From Echinarachnius parma (lineage: Eukaryota > Echinodermata > Echinoidea > Clypeasteroida > Echinarachniidae): 64,000 nucleotides of DNA. The stretch covers positions 220,012-284,011 of the forward strand of contig JBAMJV010003345.1 of the NCBI GenBank assembly GCA_037951105.1. The letters run 5' to 3'. Under the pieces are notes generated by a model. The model searched no databases, was not told the origin of the DNA, and saw only the letters and a list, made by a program, of their open reading frames with translations. The position numbers and the translations under genes are program-made. Below, one piece after another: positions 34,901 to 46,341 of the stretch (position 1 is its first letter; the number at the start of each line of letters is the position of its first letter).

Positions 34901-37900
34901 TATCCGGTACATATGCTCTGATATGAGGTAATTTACCGTTAAAGTACTCGAAATCGCCATTGAACGCACCCCTCCCCTCGACCCTCGCCTATACAATATA
35001 CCTCCCATAGACATAACACACAGCCGAAAGATTACGGCTGGCTTCAGCCTGAGTAATTTCGATTTTTCTATATCTAAAACCATTCATTTGTTCGAGATTT
35101 TTCTTTTAAAAGCTAGCTAATATATCTGGCTATCCCGTACATATGCTCTCATATGAGGTAATTTACAGTTAAAGTACCCGAAATCGCCATTGAACGCACC
35201 CCTCCCCTCGACCCTCGCCTATACAATATACCGCGCATAGCTACAACACGGGGCCGAAGGATTACGGCTGGGTATGCTAGCCGTAATTTCAATTTTTCCA
35301 TATCTAAAACCACTTATTTTTTCGAGATTTATCTTTTAAAAGCTAGCTAATATATCTGGCTATCCCGTACATATGCTCTCATATGAGGTAATTTACAGTT
35401 AAAGTACCCGAAATCGCCATTGAACGCACCCCTCCCCTCGACCCTCGCCTATACAATATACCGCGCATAGCTACAACACGGGGCCGAAGGATTACGGCTG
35501 GGTATGCTAGCCGTAATTTCAATTTTTCCATATCTAAAACCACTTATTTTTTCGAGATTTTTTTTTTAAAAGCTAGCCAATATATCTGGCTATCCGGTAC
35601 ATATGCTCTGATATGAGGTAATTTACCGTTAAAGTACTCGAAATCGCCATTGAACGCACCCCTCCCCTCGACCCTCGCCTATACAATATACCTCCCATAG
35701 ACATAACACACAGCCGAAAGATTACGGCTGGCTTCAGCCTGAGTAATTTCGATTTTTCTATATCTAAAACCACTTATTTTTTCGAGATTTTTCTTTTAAA
35801 AGCTAGCTAATATATCTGGCTATCCCGTACATATGCTCTCATATGAGGTAATTTACAGTTAAAGTACCCGAAATCGCCATTGAACGCACCCCTCCCCTCG
35901 ACCCTCGCCAATATACCGCGCATAGCTACAACACGGGGCCGAAGGATTACGGCTGGGTATGCTAGCCGTAATTTCAATTTTTCCATATCTAAAACCACTT
36001 ATTTTTTCGAGATTTTTCTTTTAAAAGCTAGCTAATATATCTGGCTATCCCGTACATATGCTCTCATATGAGGTAATTTACAGTTAAAGTACCCGAAATC
36101 GCCATTGAACACACCCCTCCCCTCGACCCACGCCTATACAATATACCGCGCATAGCTACAACACGGGGCCGAAGGATTACGGCTGGGTATGCTAGCCGTA
36201 ATTTCAATTTTTACATATCTAAAACCACTTACTTTTTCGAGATTTTTATTTTAAAAGCTAGCTAATATATCTGGCTATCCCGTACATATGCTCTCATATG
36301 AGGTAATTTACCGTTAAAGTACCCGAAATCGCTATTGAACGCACCCCTCCCCTCGATCCTCGCCTATACAAAATACCTCCCATAGACATAACACACAGCC
36401 GAAAGATTACGGCTGGCTTCAGCCTGAGTAATTTCATTTTTCTATATCTAAAACCACTTATTTTTTCGAGATTTTTTTTTTAAAAGCTAGCTAATATATC
36501 TGGCTATCCCGTACATATGCTCTCATATGAGGTAATTTACAGTTAAAGTACCCGAAATCGCCATTGAACGCACCCCTCCCCTCGACCCTCGCCTATACAA
36601 TATACCGCGCATAGCTACAACACGGGGCCGAAGGATTACGGCTGGGTATGCTAGCCGTAATTTAAAATTTTCCATATCTAAAACCACTTATTTTTTCGAG
36701 ATTTTTTTTTAAAAAGCTAGCCAATATATCTAGCTATCCGGTACATATGCTCTCATATGAGGTAATTTACAGTTAAAGTACTCGAAATCGCCATTGAACG
36801 CACCCCTCCCCTCGACCCTCGCCTATACAATATACCTCCCATAGACATAACACACAGCCGAAAGATTACGGCTGGCTTCAGCCTGAGTAATTTCGATTTT
36901 TCTATATCTAAAACCATTCATTTGTTCGAGATTTTTCTTTTAAAAGCTAGCTAATATATCTGGCTATCCCGTACATATGCTCTCATATGAGGTAATTTAC
37001 AGTTAAAGTACCCGAAATCGCCATTGAACGCACCCCTCCCCTCGACCCTCGCCTATACAATATACCGCGCATAGCTACAACACGGGGCCGAAGGATTACG
37101 GCTGGGTATGCTAGCCGTAATTTCAATTTTTCCATATCTAAAACCACTTATTTTTTCGAGATTTATCTTTTAAAAGCTAGCTAATATATCTGGCTATCCC
37201 GTACATATGCTCTCATATGAGGTAATTTACAGTTAAAGTACCCGAAATCGCCATTGAACGCACCCCTCCCCTCGACCCTCGCCTATACAATATACCGCGC
37301 ATAGCTACAACACGGGGCCGAAGGATTACGGCTGGGTATGCTAGCCGTAATTTCAATTTTTCCATATCTAAAACCACTTATTTTTTCGAGATTTTTTTTT
37401 TAAAAGCTAGCCAATATATCTGGCTATCCGGTACATATGCTCTGATATGAGGTAATTTACCGTTAAAGTACCCGAAATCGCCATTGAACGCACCCCTCCC
37501 CTCGACCCTCGCCTATACAATATACCTCCCATAGACATAACACACAGCCGAAAGATTACGGCTGGCTTCAGCCTGAGTAATTTCGATTTTTCTATATCTA
37601 AAACCACTTATTTTTTCGAGATTTTTCTTTTAAAAGCTAGCTAATATATCTGGCTATCCCGTACATATGCTCTCATATGAGGTAATTTACAGTTAAAGTA
37701 CCCGAAATCGCCATTGAACGCACCCCTCCCCTCGACCCACGCCTATACAATATACCGCGCATAGCTACAACACGGGGCCGAAGGATTACGGCTGGGTATG
37801 CTAGCCGTAATTTCAATTTTTCCATATCTAAAACCACTTATTTTTTCGAGATTTTTTTTTTTAAAGCTAGCCAATATATCTGGCTATCCGGTACATATGC

Positions 37901-37970
37901 TCTGATATTAGGTATTTTACCTTTAAAGTACTCGAAATCGCCATCGAACGCACCCCTCCCCCGGACCATC
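28936..37970 (+). repeat. Satellite C: ~230 bp monomers with 2754 bp higher-order repeat
   Basis: About 39 monomers. Each holds the palindrome CTCATATGAG, GAGGTAATTTAC, AGTACCCGAAATCGCCATTG, ACGCACCCCTCCCCTCGACC, a hairpin segment, TATCTAAAACCACTTATTTT and AAAAGCTAGCTAATATATCT. There are two main monomer types: ACCGCGCATAGCTACAACAC and ACCTCCCATAGACATAACAC. Private variants recur exactly 2754 bp (12 monomers) apart: 30750/33504, 32129/34883, 32819/35573 and 33053/35807. In the third period the spacing falls to about 2294 and then 1834, meaning two losses of two monomers each. The first few monomers (28936-29640) are the most diverged. The 63-66 aa minus-strand frames that recur are by-products of the repeat. 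Confidence 0.95.
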
Positions 37971-38394
37971 GCCCTTGTCTAGCATGCTATGCTGCTATGC
38001 ATGCCGAGAATGTCATTTATTTTAGACACATTTTCTTCTTCATATTTCTTCGAATTATATGTTCTTAAAAAGGAGTGATTGTTTTGAATTGGAACGTGTT
38101 CAGTTTGCATATTTTTTAGGTGCATTAGACTACGTTTTAGTACCTAATCTCTAGCATTGTTCCCGCGCGTAAATTGGCACTACGACCCAATTGAGCATAG
38201 GCGTTATTTTATTCGGACTGCACGCATGAGTTGTTCCGGCTAGGTTTGGCTTTACGGCCCATTTCAGCTCGGTTATGTGTTGCCTATTGTTATGGTTTTG
38301 TGCGATGGCTTCGTGTGAGGAATATAATACTGCATAGAAGCTTACGGCTTCTCTTTGTTTTCAACACATTGGAATAACGACTAAACCAACGAAA
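37971..38394 (+). promoter_or_regulatory. Putative promoter / 5' UTR of the F-box gene
   Basis: Unique sequence between the end of satellite C and the proposed start codon at 38395. It contains CCCGCGCGTAAATTGG near 38161 and an AATATAATA element near 38321 that could serve as a weak TATA-like box. This is inference from position only. Confidence 0.3.
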
Positions 38395-38424
38395 ATGACG
38401 AGCAGTGTGAGAAGTAGAAGCGAG
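38395..38424 (+). CDS. Candidate first coding exon of the FBXL2/20 homologue
   Basis: GAAAATGACG gives a good start context; the exon reads MTSSVRSRSE and ends at GAG|GTAAAT in phase 0. This matches the phase-0 start of the exon at 46342. Vertebrate FBXL20 also begins with a short exon ending in a basic/serine stretch and glutamate before the ...EAVIN... exon. Joining the two gives an N-terminus of about the right length. With ten codons the evidence is suggestive only; an RNA read across the junction would settle it. Confidence 0.45.
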
Positions 38425-38867
38425 GTAAATATGAATATAATTGGTTTATTATCTGCAAAATCCAAGCCAGGTCTTATTATACTTGGGCGCGGGTATGGGG
38501 ATTGTGAGATAAGCCAAGCAAAGCAAGGGCGCGCGCTTACATTACAATTCCACATTGAAGAAGTGTGTGAAAACTATGTGCCCCCAAAAACAAAACAAAA
38601 CAAGACTAGAGCGGACCTTTTTATAATGATATCGATCGATCCGTGTACCTGCATCGCCATCATAAATAGTCCAACATTTTCAATATAGATTGCAGGTTAT
38701 TGTTGTCAGCTCTTGACCTGAGTCTTGTGGTTTAACATGAGCAAAAAAAGAAAAGAAAAATATCTATGCAAAGCAGAATCTGTACATCTAACAATGAAAC
38801 AATTAGTTTTACTACGTTTAATTAACTGATAATTTGTGTAAAGTGAACCATGTCATGAATGTTTCTT

Positions 38868-39057
38868 AACTCTTTGAGCGCTTTGTTCGACTCAAGTCAC
38901 AAACAGCGGCCCGCTTTGTTCGACTCTAGTCACAGACAACGATGCGTGCGGTGCGTGCGCGCATACAATATACGATGCGCGCGCACAGCGCACGCGCGCC
39001 TAAAATAATCTGCCGACGGCAGGATCTACAATGTACTGCACAGCGGACAAAGTGTTA
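38868..39057. mobile_element. Possible TTAA MITE with alternating purine-pyrimidine core
   Basis: TTAACTCTTTGAGCGCTTTG at the left and GCGGACAAAGTGTTAA at the right are imperfect inverted ends. GCGCTTTGTTCGACTC-type segments occur twice. The core near 38945-39000 is rich in GTGCGTGCGCGC and GCGCGCGCAC, a potential Z-DNA/cruciform stretch. Confidence 0.45.
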
Positions 39058-39300
39058 ATAGTGATATGAATGGAACATTGATGTTTAAACTCGTGATCAT
39101 CTTGAAGTGCACTTCCCAGGACAGGACGGGTGTTGGTGTAATAATAGTGGTGCCTGCATGCATCTGGTGGGAGTAGAGGGAATCTGCATTCCCTACCAAT
39201 TAGATGTGCCCATGGCATGGCATGCCATGACAAATAGAACGAATGCTGAGCTCTATATACTATTCGTGTACATTGATGTAATGTTTACTATCTGATCATG

Positions 39301-39464
39301 GCCCCGTTGCAGAAAGAGATACAATCGATTGTAAGTTACGATTGATCGTAAGTCAGAAAATTTACGCGTTTCAAGCAATCAGATTTGCGCACCTAGAACA
39401 CATGATCTGACTTACGATTAATTGCAACTTACAATCGATTGTATCTCTAAATCTGCAACGGGGC
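39301..39464. mobile_element. GCCCCGTTGCAG palindromic MITE, copy 2
   Basis: Full-length inverted repeat from GCCCCGTTGCAGAAAGAGAT to the complement ending GCAACGGGGC. The flanks (TCATG, CCTGG) do not match as a TSD. Confidence 0.9.
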
Positions 39465-39491
39465 CCTGGTCTCACATGTCATCTGATTAGG

Positions 39492-39628
39492 GCCCCGTTG
39501 CAGAAAGAGATACAATCGATTGTAGGTTCAGAATCTTCAGATCATGTGTACTAAATGCATGATTGGTTGTAATGCGCAAAGTTTCTGACTTGCAATCAAT
39601 TGTAACTTACATTTGATTACAATCGCTA
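39492..39628. mobile_element. GCCCCGTTGCAG palindromic MITE, copy 3, right end missing
   Basis: The left end GGCCCCGTTGCAGAAAGAGA is intact, but the right arm ends at ATTACAATCGCTACTG without the terminal repeat. It lies 27 bp after copy 2. Confidence 0.8.
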
Positions 39629-39837
39629 CTGACTCTTATTATATCAACAACTGAGAGAAACTTTGTAGGAATATATAATAATATGAAATAATAATAATTT
39701 ATAATAATAATTACATTCAAAATAATTCATTAATAATTCTTAATGCACTTATGCATTCTTATTTATTACCAACATTACAAATTTACACAATACAAACATC
39801 AATGAACCAGAAAAATATAACAAACATAAAACAAGCT

Positions 39838-40377
39838 TTAAAGGACAATGAAATCCAGACAAATTGTTGTATGCACTATAAGAAACTAAATAGGATGAAT
39901 AGTCCCTGAAAATTTGAGCACAATCGGTCAAGAAATAAGAAAACTATGGCTCTTTGAAAAGAGCCATTTATTTCTACGAGTGACTCAAATTGGCAACGCA
40001 CTCTGGCAAAGTTGTGGACTACTCCCCATACATTTTGTACACAAAATTTCAATTTTGTTCAATTTTCTCAAAATTTATATATGTTTACCCTTCATTTGAG
40101 TTCAACATATATGTTTTGTAGAATGCTCATGAGTTGGGGGAATGGAAAAGTGTGACTATGAAGAAAACTTTTAAAATGGGAACATTTGTGTACAAAACAT
40201 ATGGGGAGTACATGTAGTCCACACAGTTATCAGAGTGTGTTGCCAACTGAGTTCCCCACAGGAATAAATGGACATCTTCAAAGAGCCATGGTTGTCTTGT
40301 TTCTTGCCCAGAGATTATTCCTCCTAATCTATTCAAGTCTATGAAAGCAACATTTTGCTTGGGTTGCATTGTCCTTA
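39838..40377. mobile_element. 540 bp element with long imperfect inverted arms
   Basis: TTTAAAGGACAATGAAATCC at the left pairs with GCATTGTCCTT at the right. Further inside, GGCTCTTTGAAAAGAGCC, TCAAATTGGCAACGCACTCT and ACTCCCCATACATTTTGTAC have reverse-complement partners near 40190-40290. No ORF of note. Confidence 0.75.
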
Positions 40378-40661
40378 TTCTTGTGAAACAAATTTGTTAT
40401 TATTGCAGTCCAAACATAAGTGTAATTGAACCAATAGAACATTTCATTATCAGGTAAAAACATCTTACAGGCCAAATTCCAACAAATTATCTTTGAACTA
40501 GAGTCTCCTATTTCCTCAGTGGAAACAATTGTTTGTATTAGGACTGGTTTCTTCCATGCCAAGGAAACTTATTTTGCTAAATTCTATTATCTTGTTATGT
40601 AATATTATATCCTATATAATTTTGTCCCAAGGATTTATTTTGACTCATGTTAAAATGACTA

Positions 40662-40788
40662 CTATTTGCTGGTGTATTAACCGCACCTTTTTTCAAAAAA
40701 AAGGGGGGGTGCGGTTAATACACGACCGTATTAACCGCACTTAAAAAAAAAAAAAAAAACGGAGCGGTTAATACACCGACAAATATGG
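40662..40788. mobile_element. TGGTGTATTAACCGC MITE
   Basis: CTGGTGTATTAACCGCACC at the left and GCGGTTAATACACCGACAAA at the right form terminal inverted repeats. An additional internal pair GTGCGGTTAATACACGACC / GTATTAACCGCAC and an A-run are present. Confidence 0.75.
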
Positions 40789-41499
40789 TAATAATCAAAG
40801 TCACATGACGGTGATTGATTGCAGAAATATAGTATTGCAGACTGCTTTTTTGTATATTGTACATACTGTAGCATGTAAGTGTAACACATTATCAGTGTAA
40901 TATATTGCTAGAATTAGCCAGCATTTTTAATGAATGGATTCACTTTATTAATCTGCAGAGGAAGTGTAGCTCTAGGGGCAATATATTTTCAAAAATGAAA
41001 CATTGTATTTTGTAGATACCAGCATAGACGTGTAACTCTATACAATGACCCCCAATGATAATGCAAGGACTCTAGATCATATTGTGCTTTATGGACCGCA
41101 CAGAACATGTGGTAAAAAATAATGTCTTTGTCCTCCCAGAGGTACATGTATAGCAGCTGTATTCTGTATTTTGTTTGTTTGTTTTATGACTTGTGTGTAT
41201 TACTCAGTGGCGTAACTACAGTACGGGGGGGGGGGGGGTGCCACTGGTGCATGCATGTATGCATAATACGCAACATTGAAGTATGCGCGCCCCGATCGGG
41301 CCACCAAACTTTGATAATATGATTTTTTTACTGGCCCGACAGCAATTTTTGGTGGCCCCGGGCCATCATTTTGAGCGTAGTTTTAGAACATTTATTTTTT
41401 GGGGGGGCTACTTTTCAAACTAGCTTGCGTGAAAATAGCACTAATACAATTTAACTGGGGCTCTTTTATGATTTCTGTATAGATCTCCTTTTTTTCATT

Positions 41500-41650
41500 T
41501 TAGGGGCTAAATTGCCCTGAGCCCCCATAGATGCTTTTTTTCACTGAACATTGTGTTCTGGGTCTTCCCCTTCCTCTTCTACCGTCCACTTCTCTTGACA
41601 TGGTGTCCTTTGAGCACTGACTTTCCTTCCTCATTTGTACCCAGGTAATA
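41500..41650 (-). pseudogene. Possible remnant of a non-LTR retroelement C-terminus
   Basis: The minus-strand frame contains SREVDGRRGRGRPRTQC, resembling the GKRxRGRPRTRW tail found at the end of many invertebrate LINE ORFs. Nothing else of an RT is visible around it. Confidence 0.3.
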
Positions 41651-42828
41651 ATTCCCAATTCCTGCTTTGTGGTCATGATTGCATGACGATTAAGGATATA
41701 TTTAGTTGTGGTCTCAACAGGGGGGAAGATCATGTATTCTGTGAACTTGTCAATAGTGTCCTAATTCCACAGGTTGTATTGATTTGGTCAGTGTTGTAGG
41801 CTTTTTCTGAATCCTGTGGTGTTTTAAAAATTTATTATGAAGATTTCTTCTTTGTGGAATTGTGTATTACATGTAATATGTTGGCAGTTGGGGATATATT
41901 TAGTTGTGGTCATGAGATGATAAGAAGGAAGTGTGTGTGAGAGAGAGAGAGGTCATCTGCCTCACAGATATAGACTAGAGAGAACAAACATATGTTTTAT
42001 ACCTGAGCTGAACAAAGGGTCATGAGGAACAAAGAAATGGGGATATATTATTGTGTAAATTGTATCATGTTTCCTAAAACAAACATATAGCTCTGGACAG
42101 TGGTGTAGCGTGGTCGGACTGATTGGGGGGGGGGGGGGCACACCTATGTATTTTTTTCTTCTAAAGAAATGGGTCCTATGTTGCCTATTTTGTTTTCAAA
42201 TTAGTATGGAGGTGGGGGGGGGGGGGGGCACGTTGAGTTGGCCTGGGTTGTGTACGCTCCTGTAAAAATAAAGTACTGTACTTGCAGTTTTAACAATATG
42301 CACATTTAATACTAAAATTAGTTTGGTCTGTGGATAAGCTTGGTACATCTGTAGGCTATGTGTGAGTTGTGTGTGTGTGGATGGGAGGGGGGGGGGGGGG
42401 GGTTGGACGGGGTGGGGATATTATTTTCCTGCATGAAAATACCTCTTTGGAATGTCTTTTAGATTGAATTCCATGATAAATTACAGGGGCTCTGTTATAC
42501 TTATGATTTTCTTGGGCTCTATTTGAACTACATTGTATGTATGTATGAGGCCAAATCACCCTGAGCCTCAATGTATTCACTGATTTCTGTAAATCCCCTC
42601 AGTCTGGGTTCAAGCAAGGTCATGCATACGGGCAGGGAAAAAATTAATATTTCTATTTCGGGGGCTCCCTATCTAATTTTATGGACGTTTTCGGGGGCTT
42701 CTTTTCCAACTTTCGGGGGCTACAAATTTCCGGGCCTCTTTTTTCAAATTTCAGGGGCTACTACATGTATTTAGCTCTAATGCTGTAAGTGATCATCAGA
42801 TCAGCATTTGATCCACGATCTGATCATG

Positions 42829-43205
42829 CCGATTTCCGATCAGGCAGAAAAATTGGGGGAAAAACATATTTTAAAAATTTCAGGGGCGAATTCGCCCGCC
42901 GCCCCCGTGTATTTTTTTCCCTGCATACAGGGCGCCCTACCAAGTCCATGGAGGTTAGATATATATCATGGATAGATCTATTCTAGATCACCAAGCATAT
43001 TGTGTTTCAAAGCTTCCTTATAATATGCCGATTTCCGATCAGGCAGAAAAATTGGGGAAAAACAATTTTGGGGGCGATTTCGCCCGCTGCCCCCCGTGTA
43101 TGTTTTTCCCTGCATACAGGGCGCCCTACCAAGTCCATGGAGGTTAGATAGATCATGGCTAGATCTATTCTAGATCACCATTCACCAAGCATTGATATTT
43201 AGTTT
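42829..43205 (+). repeat. Imperfect ~198 bp tandem duplication
   Basis: GCCGATTTCCGATCAGGCAG, CCCTGCATACAGGGCGCCCT, AAGTCCATGGAGGTTAGATA and GATCTATTCTAGATCACCA occur twice, from about 42829 and 43027. Copies differ by small indels. Confidence 0.85.
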
Positions 43206-45015
43206 CAAAGCTTCCGTATAATATAATCTTTCTACTGGTAATGTTTGGTCATGCATTGTCTTGTGTACACTACAGAGCCATGGAGGCAGGGAAAAATACA
43301 TGGGGGCTCTCGGGGCAAATTTGCCCTCGAAGAGCCAAGAAGAGCCCCAGAAAATCATTAAAGAGCCCCAAAAAATGTGCATAGAGTTCAATGCAAAACA
43401 ATTTTAGAGTGCTATTTGTGTGCAGACGAGCTATCAAAGAAGCCCTCCCTCCCGAAATAAAAAAAATAAAAATAAAATACAATAATACTTTGGAAGTTTT
43501 CTGAACAATGCTCCCATGTTTCCATGTATATCTTGAGGATTATCAACATTCTCAAGAGGGTCATGAATGTCGTGTTAGACTTCATCCCATACCTGGGGTG
43601 ACCCTCTTTCAAGCTCTCTGAGTTTTGCAGGCATTCCATATTTCCGTATTATATGTTTACATTTACTGCAACTTTCATATAATATATATAACATGACTTT
43701 TATTTGACTTTCCATCTTGATGTTATTTTGTGTATGATGAGTCAAACTGGATATTTTTTATGAGCCGAGTAAAAAAAAAAAAAAAAAATTGGATTTATCC
43801 GAAATGTAAAAAAAACAAAAACATGGAGCTTTGAATTTTGATACTTCAACCATGGTTGAACCATTAAAAAAAAAAATTCGGATAAATCCGAAGAAAAAAA
43901 AATGTTCGTGCCGATTTTTTCAGATTTTAAAATTTTTAAAGATTTTTATTTTTATTTTTAAAATTTATTTTCTTTGTAATACCCGTATCCGAGAATTTGA
44001 ATTCGGTATCCGACCGTGAACGGATATCCGTTTGGACTCGGCCCTACTTACATGTATTATGTTTATGAACATGAATGTTACTTTGATTTTAAGTTTTGGA
44101 AATAAAATGATTGAAATAAAATGAAAAATGAAATATCTATGATCAGTCATTTCATCATACAACCTGTCTATAGCAGCTGACCTGCCTACATGTATAGTGG
44201 CTACCTAAAGTGATCCCTCACAGATAAAACAGCACTCCTATTGAACCTGTCTACATAAGTCACAGGTCTGTCTTCAGTAGCTGCTTTTGTATTTCCCTTG
44301 TGTGGCCATTATGCACAGGTTTGACTGTATTTTGAATTGTGGGTAAATTGCCTTCTGATCAAGCATTTTATGCATTACACTGAAATGACTGAATTGCAAA
44401 GCTCCCTATGCACTGGAGAGAAGTTTGAGAAGTTTCCAAACATTTAAAAAAGGGGTCAGGAATGTTGAGTGTTGCAGCTCTGTAAACCCCCCTTGGCCTA
44501 GGGATCAGTAGCATAGCAGTAGCAACTGGGGGGGGGGGGGGCATGGGAGACATTGGGAGTGCACCTGCCCCCCCCCCCCCAATAATTTGAAAAAACAACA
44601 AGAAACGTAAGGGGACATTTTTTGGAAAAAACAAAGAAAAACATATGGTGCGCCCCCCATAAGTGTGCATGCCCCCCCCCCCCCCCCCCCCCCATCTGTC
44701 TGACCATGCTACGCCACTGCATGTGATCACACAAGGTCACATTCAGGGAGCTCCGTGCCAGTGCCAAGTCCATGAATGTAGAAGGGATTCAGAAAGTTGT
44801 ATACTGTGACCATATTACTGAATTCCCAAAAAGTATAATTATAATTTGGTTAGGAATGTTTTGTTAGGACTGTCCATGCTAGAATAAAACAAAGTGATTT
44901 ATTCATGTGTTTTGTTTTGTTTTGTTTTCCCCTTGAGGAACCATTGAAGGGGGTAGGAGTGTCCATTGAGGGGCAGTGCCCCCCTTCCAAAAGAGAATGT
45001 CCATGAAGGTCAGCA

Positions 45016-45044
45016 CCCCCCCCCCCCCCCCCCCCCCCCCCCCC
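45016..45044 (+). repeat. Poly-C run
   Basis: An uninterrupted stretch of about 29 C within a G/C-run rich repeat zone (44525-45045). Confidence 0.95.
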
Positions 45045-45765
45045 ATTGATCCTCCCTTCACATTATCCTTGGCAGAAGGTCAGTGGAATTCACTCTATGT
45101 AAACCCCAAAGTTTGCTTGAGGTCACCCTCTCCATTCAGTCCTGTAGTCTGAAGTAACTTGACTATACTGCAGTAACCTTGTTTATATCCTGGAGTCTCA
45201 TGCACTGTCTGTAGTGTTTATATGCAGTGTATGTTTCTCATGATCCGTTACCCTATTGAGGACTTGTTACATCTATTAGTATTTGGTGAAACATATATTC
45301 TCTTTGAGACTAGTCCTGAATGAACGCCAAAGGGGGTCAGAACAGTTTGCTCCTTGGTAAAATATGTGTAATAAAGGCTATCATAAAGTGTCAACTCTGT
45401 AACATGAGAGTTCAGTTAAGGTCAATCCATTGTTTGGCCTTTTCAGTAACCTCATTCTGTCTGTAAAGAATGTAAACACAATAAAACAAATGTGTAACAC
45501 ACAAATTAATTCTTTAGAACAAAGTAACATTTGTTGACATTTTCTCATGCATATGTATGATAAGCTTGATTACTGTAGATTAGAATACTGCATTGTTTGT
45601 CTTTTTTTCTTCATTTCTTTCTTGTATGATGTCCCTTCAGTTTAAAAGTCCAAGTTAATTCGATTTATCACAGCTAAAGCTGACTTTGCAGCCATTAATT
45701 GTGATGATCTACATGTAGTTTTTTCTTCACTTTAATCAAGTGCAAATGATCATTTGATTTCTTAA

Positions 45766-46160
45766 AGGGGAAGGAAACACTTGAATGTTCGCTTGCTGTT
45801 ACTGATAAGTGCAGAATTCCTGTCACTTCTAGTCATAACATTATTTCCTCTTGGGTATCAATAATGGAAATAATCAATGTTTTTGAAACCACTATCAACT
45901 GTTTTGACTGAGCACAGGAGGCTGCCATGTTTTCAAAGCATGCTCAGATGCTCTCATATGACTTTTCATATATGGTACAGTTGGAAAACATGGCAGCCTC
46001 CAATGCACAGTCAAAACAGTAGTTGATAGTGGTTTCAAAAACATTGATTATTTCCATTATTAGTGATACCCAAGATGAATATATACTTGAAGAAGTGACA
46101 GGAATTCTGCGCTTATCATATCAGTAACAGCAAGCAAAAATTACAGCATTTCCTTCCCCT
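45766..46160. mobile_element. AGGGGAAGGAAA MITE, full copy
   Basis: Begins AGGGGAAGGAAACACTT after TTAA, ends ATTTCCTTCCCCT before TTAT. The arms of about 170 bp are inverted: GAATTCCTGTCACTTCTAG, CTCTTGGGTATCA and GGAGGCTGCCATGTTTTC all have complements in the right half. Confidence 0.88.
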
Positions 46161-46341
46161 TTATAAGGAATCCTGTAATAACAGATATCAGTAATTAATT
46201 TGTTTGTATCCTTTTAGTTACTACATGTACATTCAGTTTCTCTGTTTCTAATATAAGTATGATTGTGAATATGGCTAGTGCAAATAAACATAGAAACCAT
46301 AATATATGTTTTTATTTTGTGCTTTGTTTTCTTCCATGCAG

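Larger units (their letters stand above)
38425..46341 (+). other. Intron 1 of the F-box gene (if 38395 is its first exon)
   Basis: No coding sequence supported. Contents are MITEs and low-complexity DNA, including several G-run repeats associated with CAGTGGCGTA(A/G)C near 41211, 42101, 44505-44720 and 47541. Confidence 0.45.

Noticed and set aside
29000..37607. Recurring 63-66 aa minus-strand frames in the 230 bp satellite
   Set aside because: They recur because the monomer recurs, are lost in many monomers, and carry no splice or domain signal.
28936..37970. CRISPR-like array
   Set aside because: The repeat is the whole 230 bp monomer with no unique spacers, in a eukaryotic context; it is a satellite.
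41122..41322. Open frame around 41.2 kb
   Set aside because: It runs into a G-run repeat and the GGCCC dispersed repeat; no domain seen.
44368..44773. Gly- and Pro-rich minus-strand frames
   Set aside because: Produced by poly-G/poly-C runs in a repeat; no gene signature.
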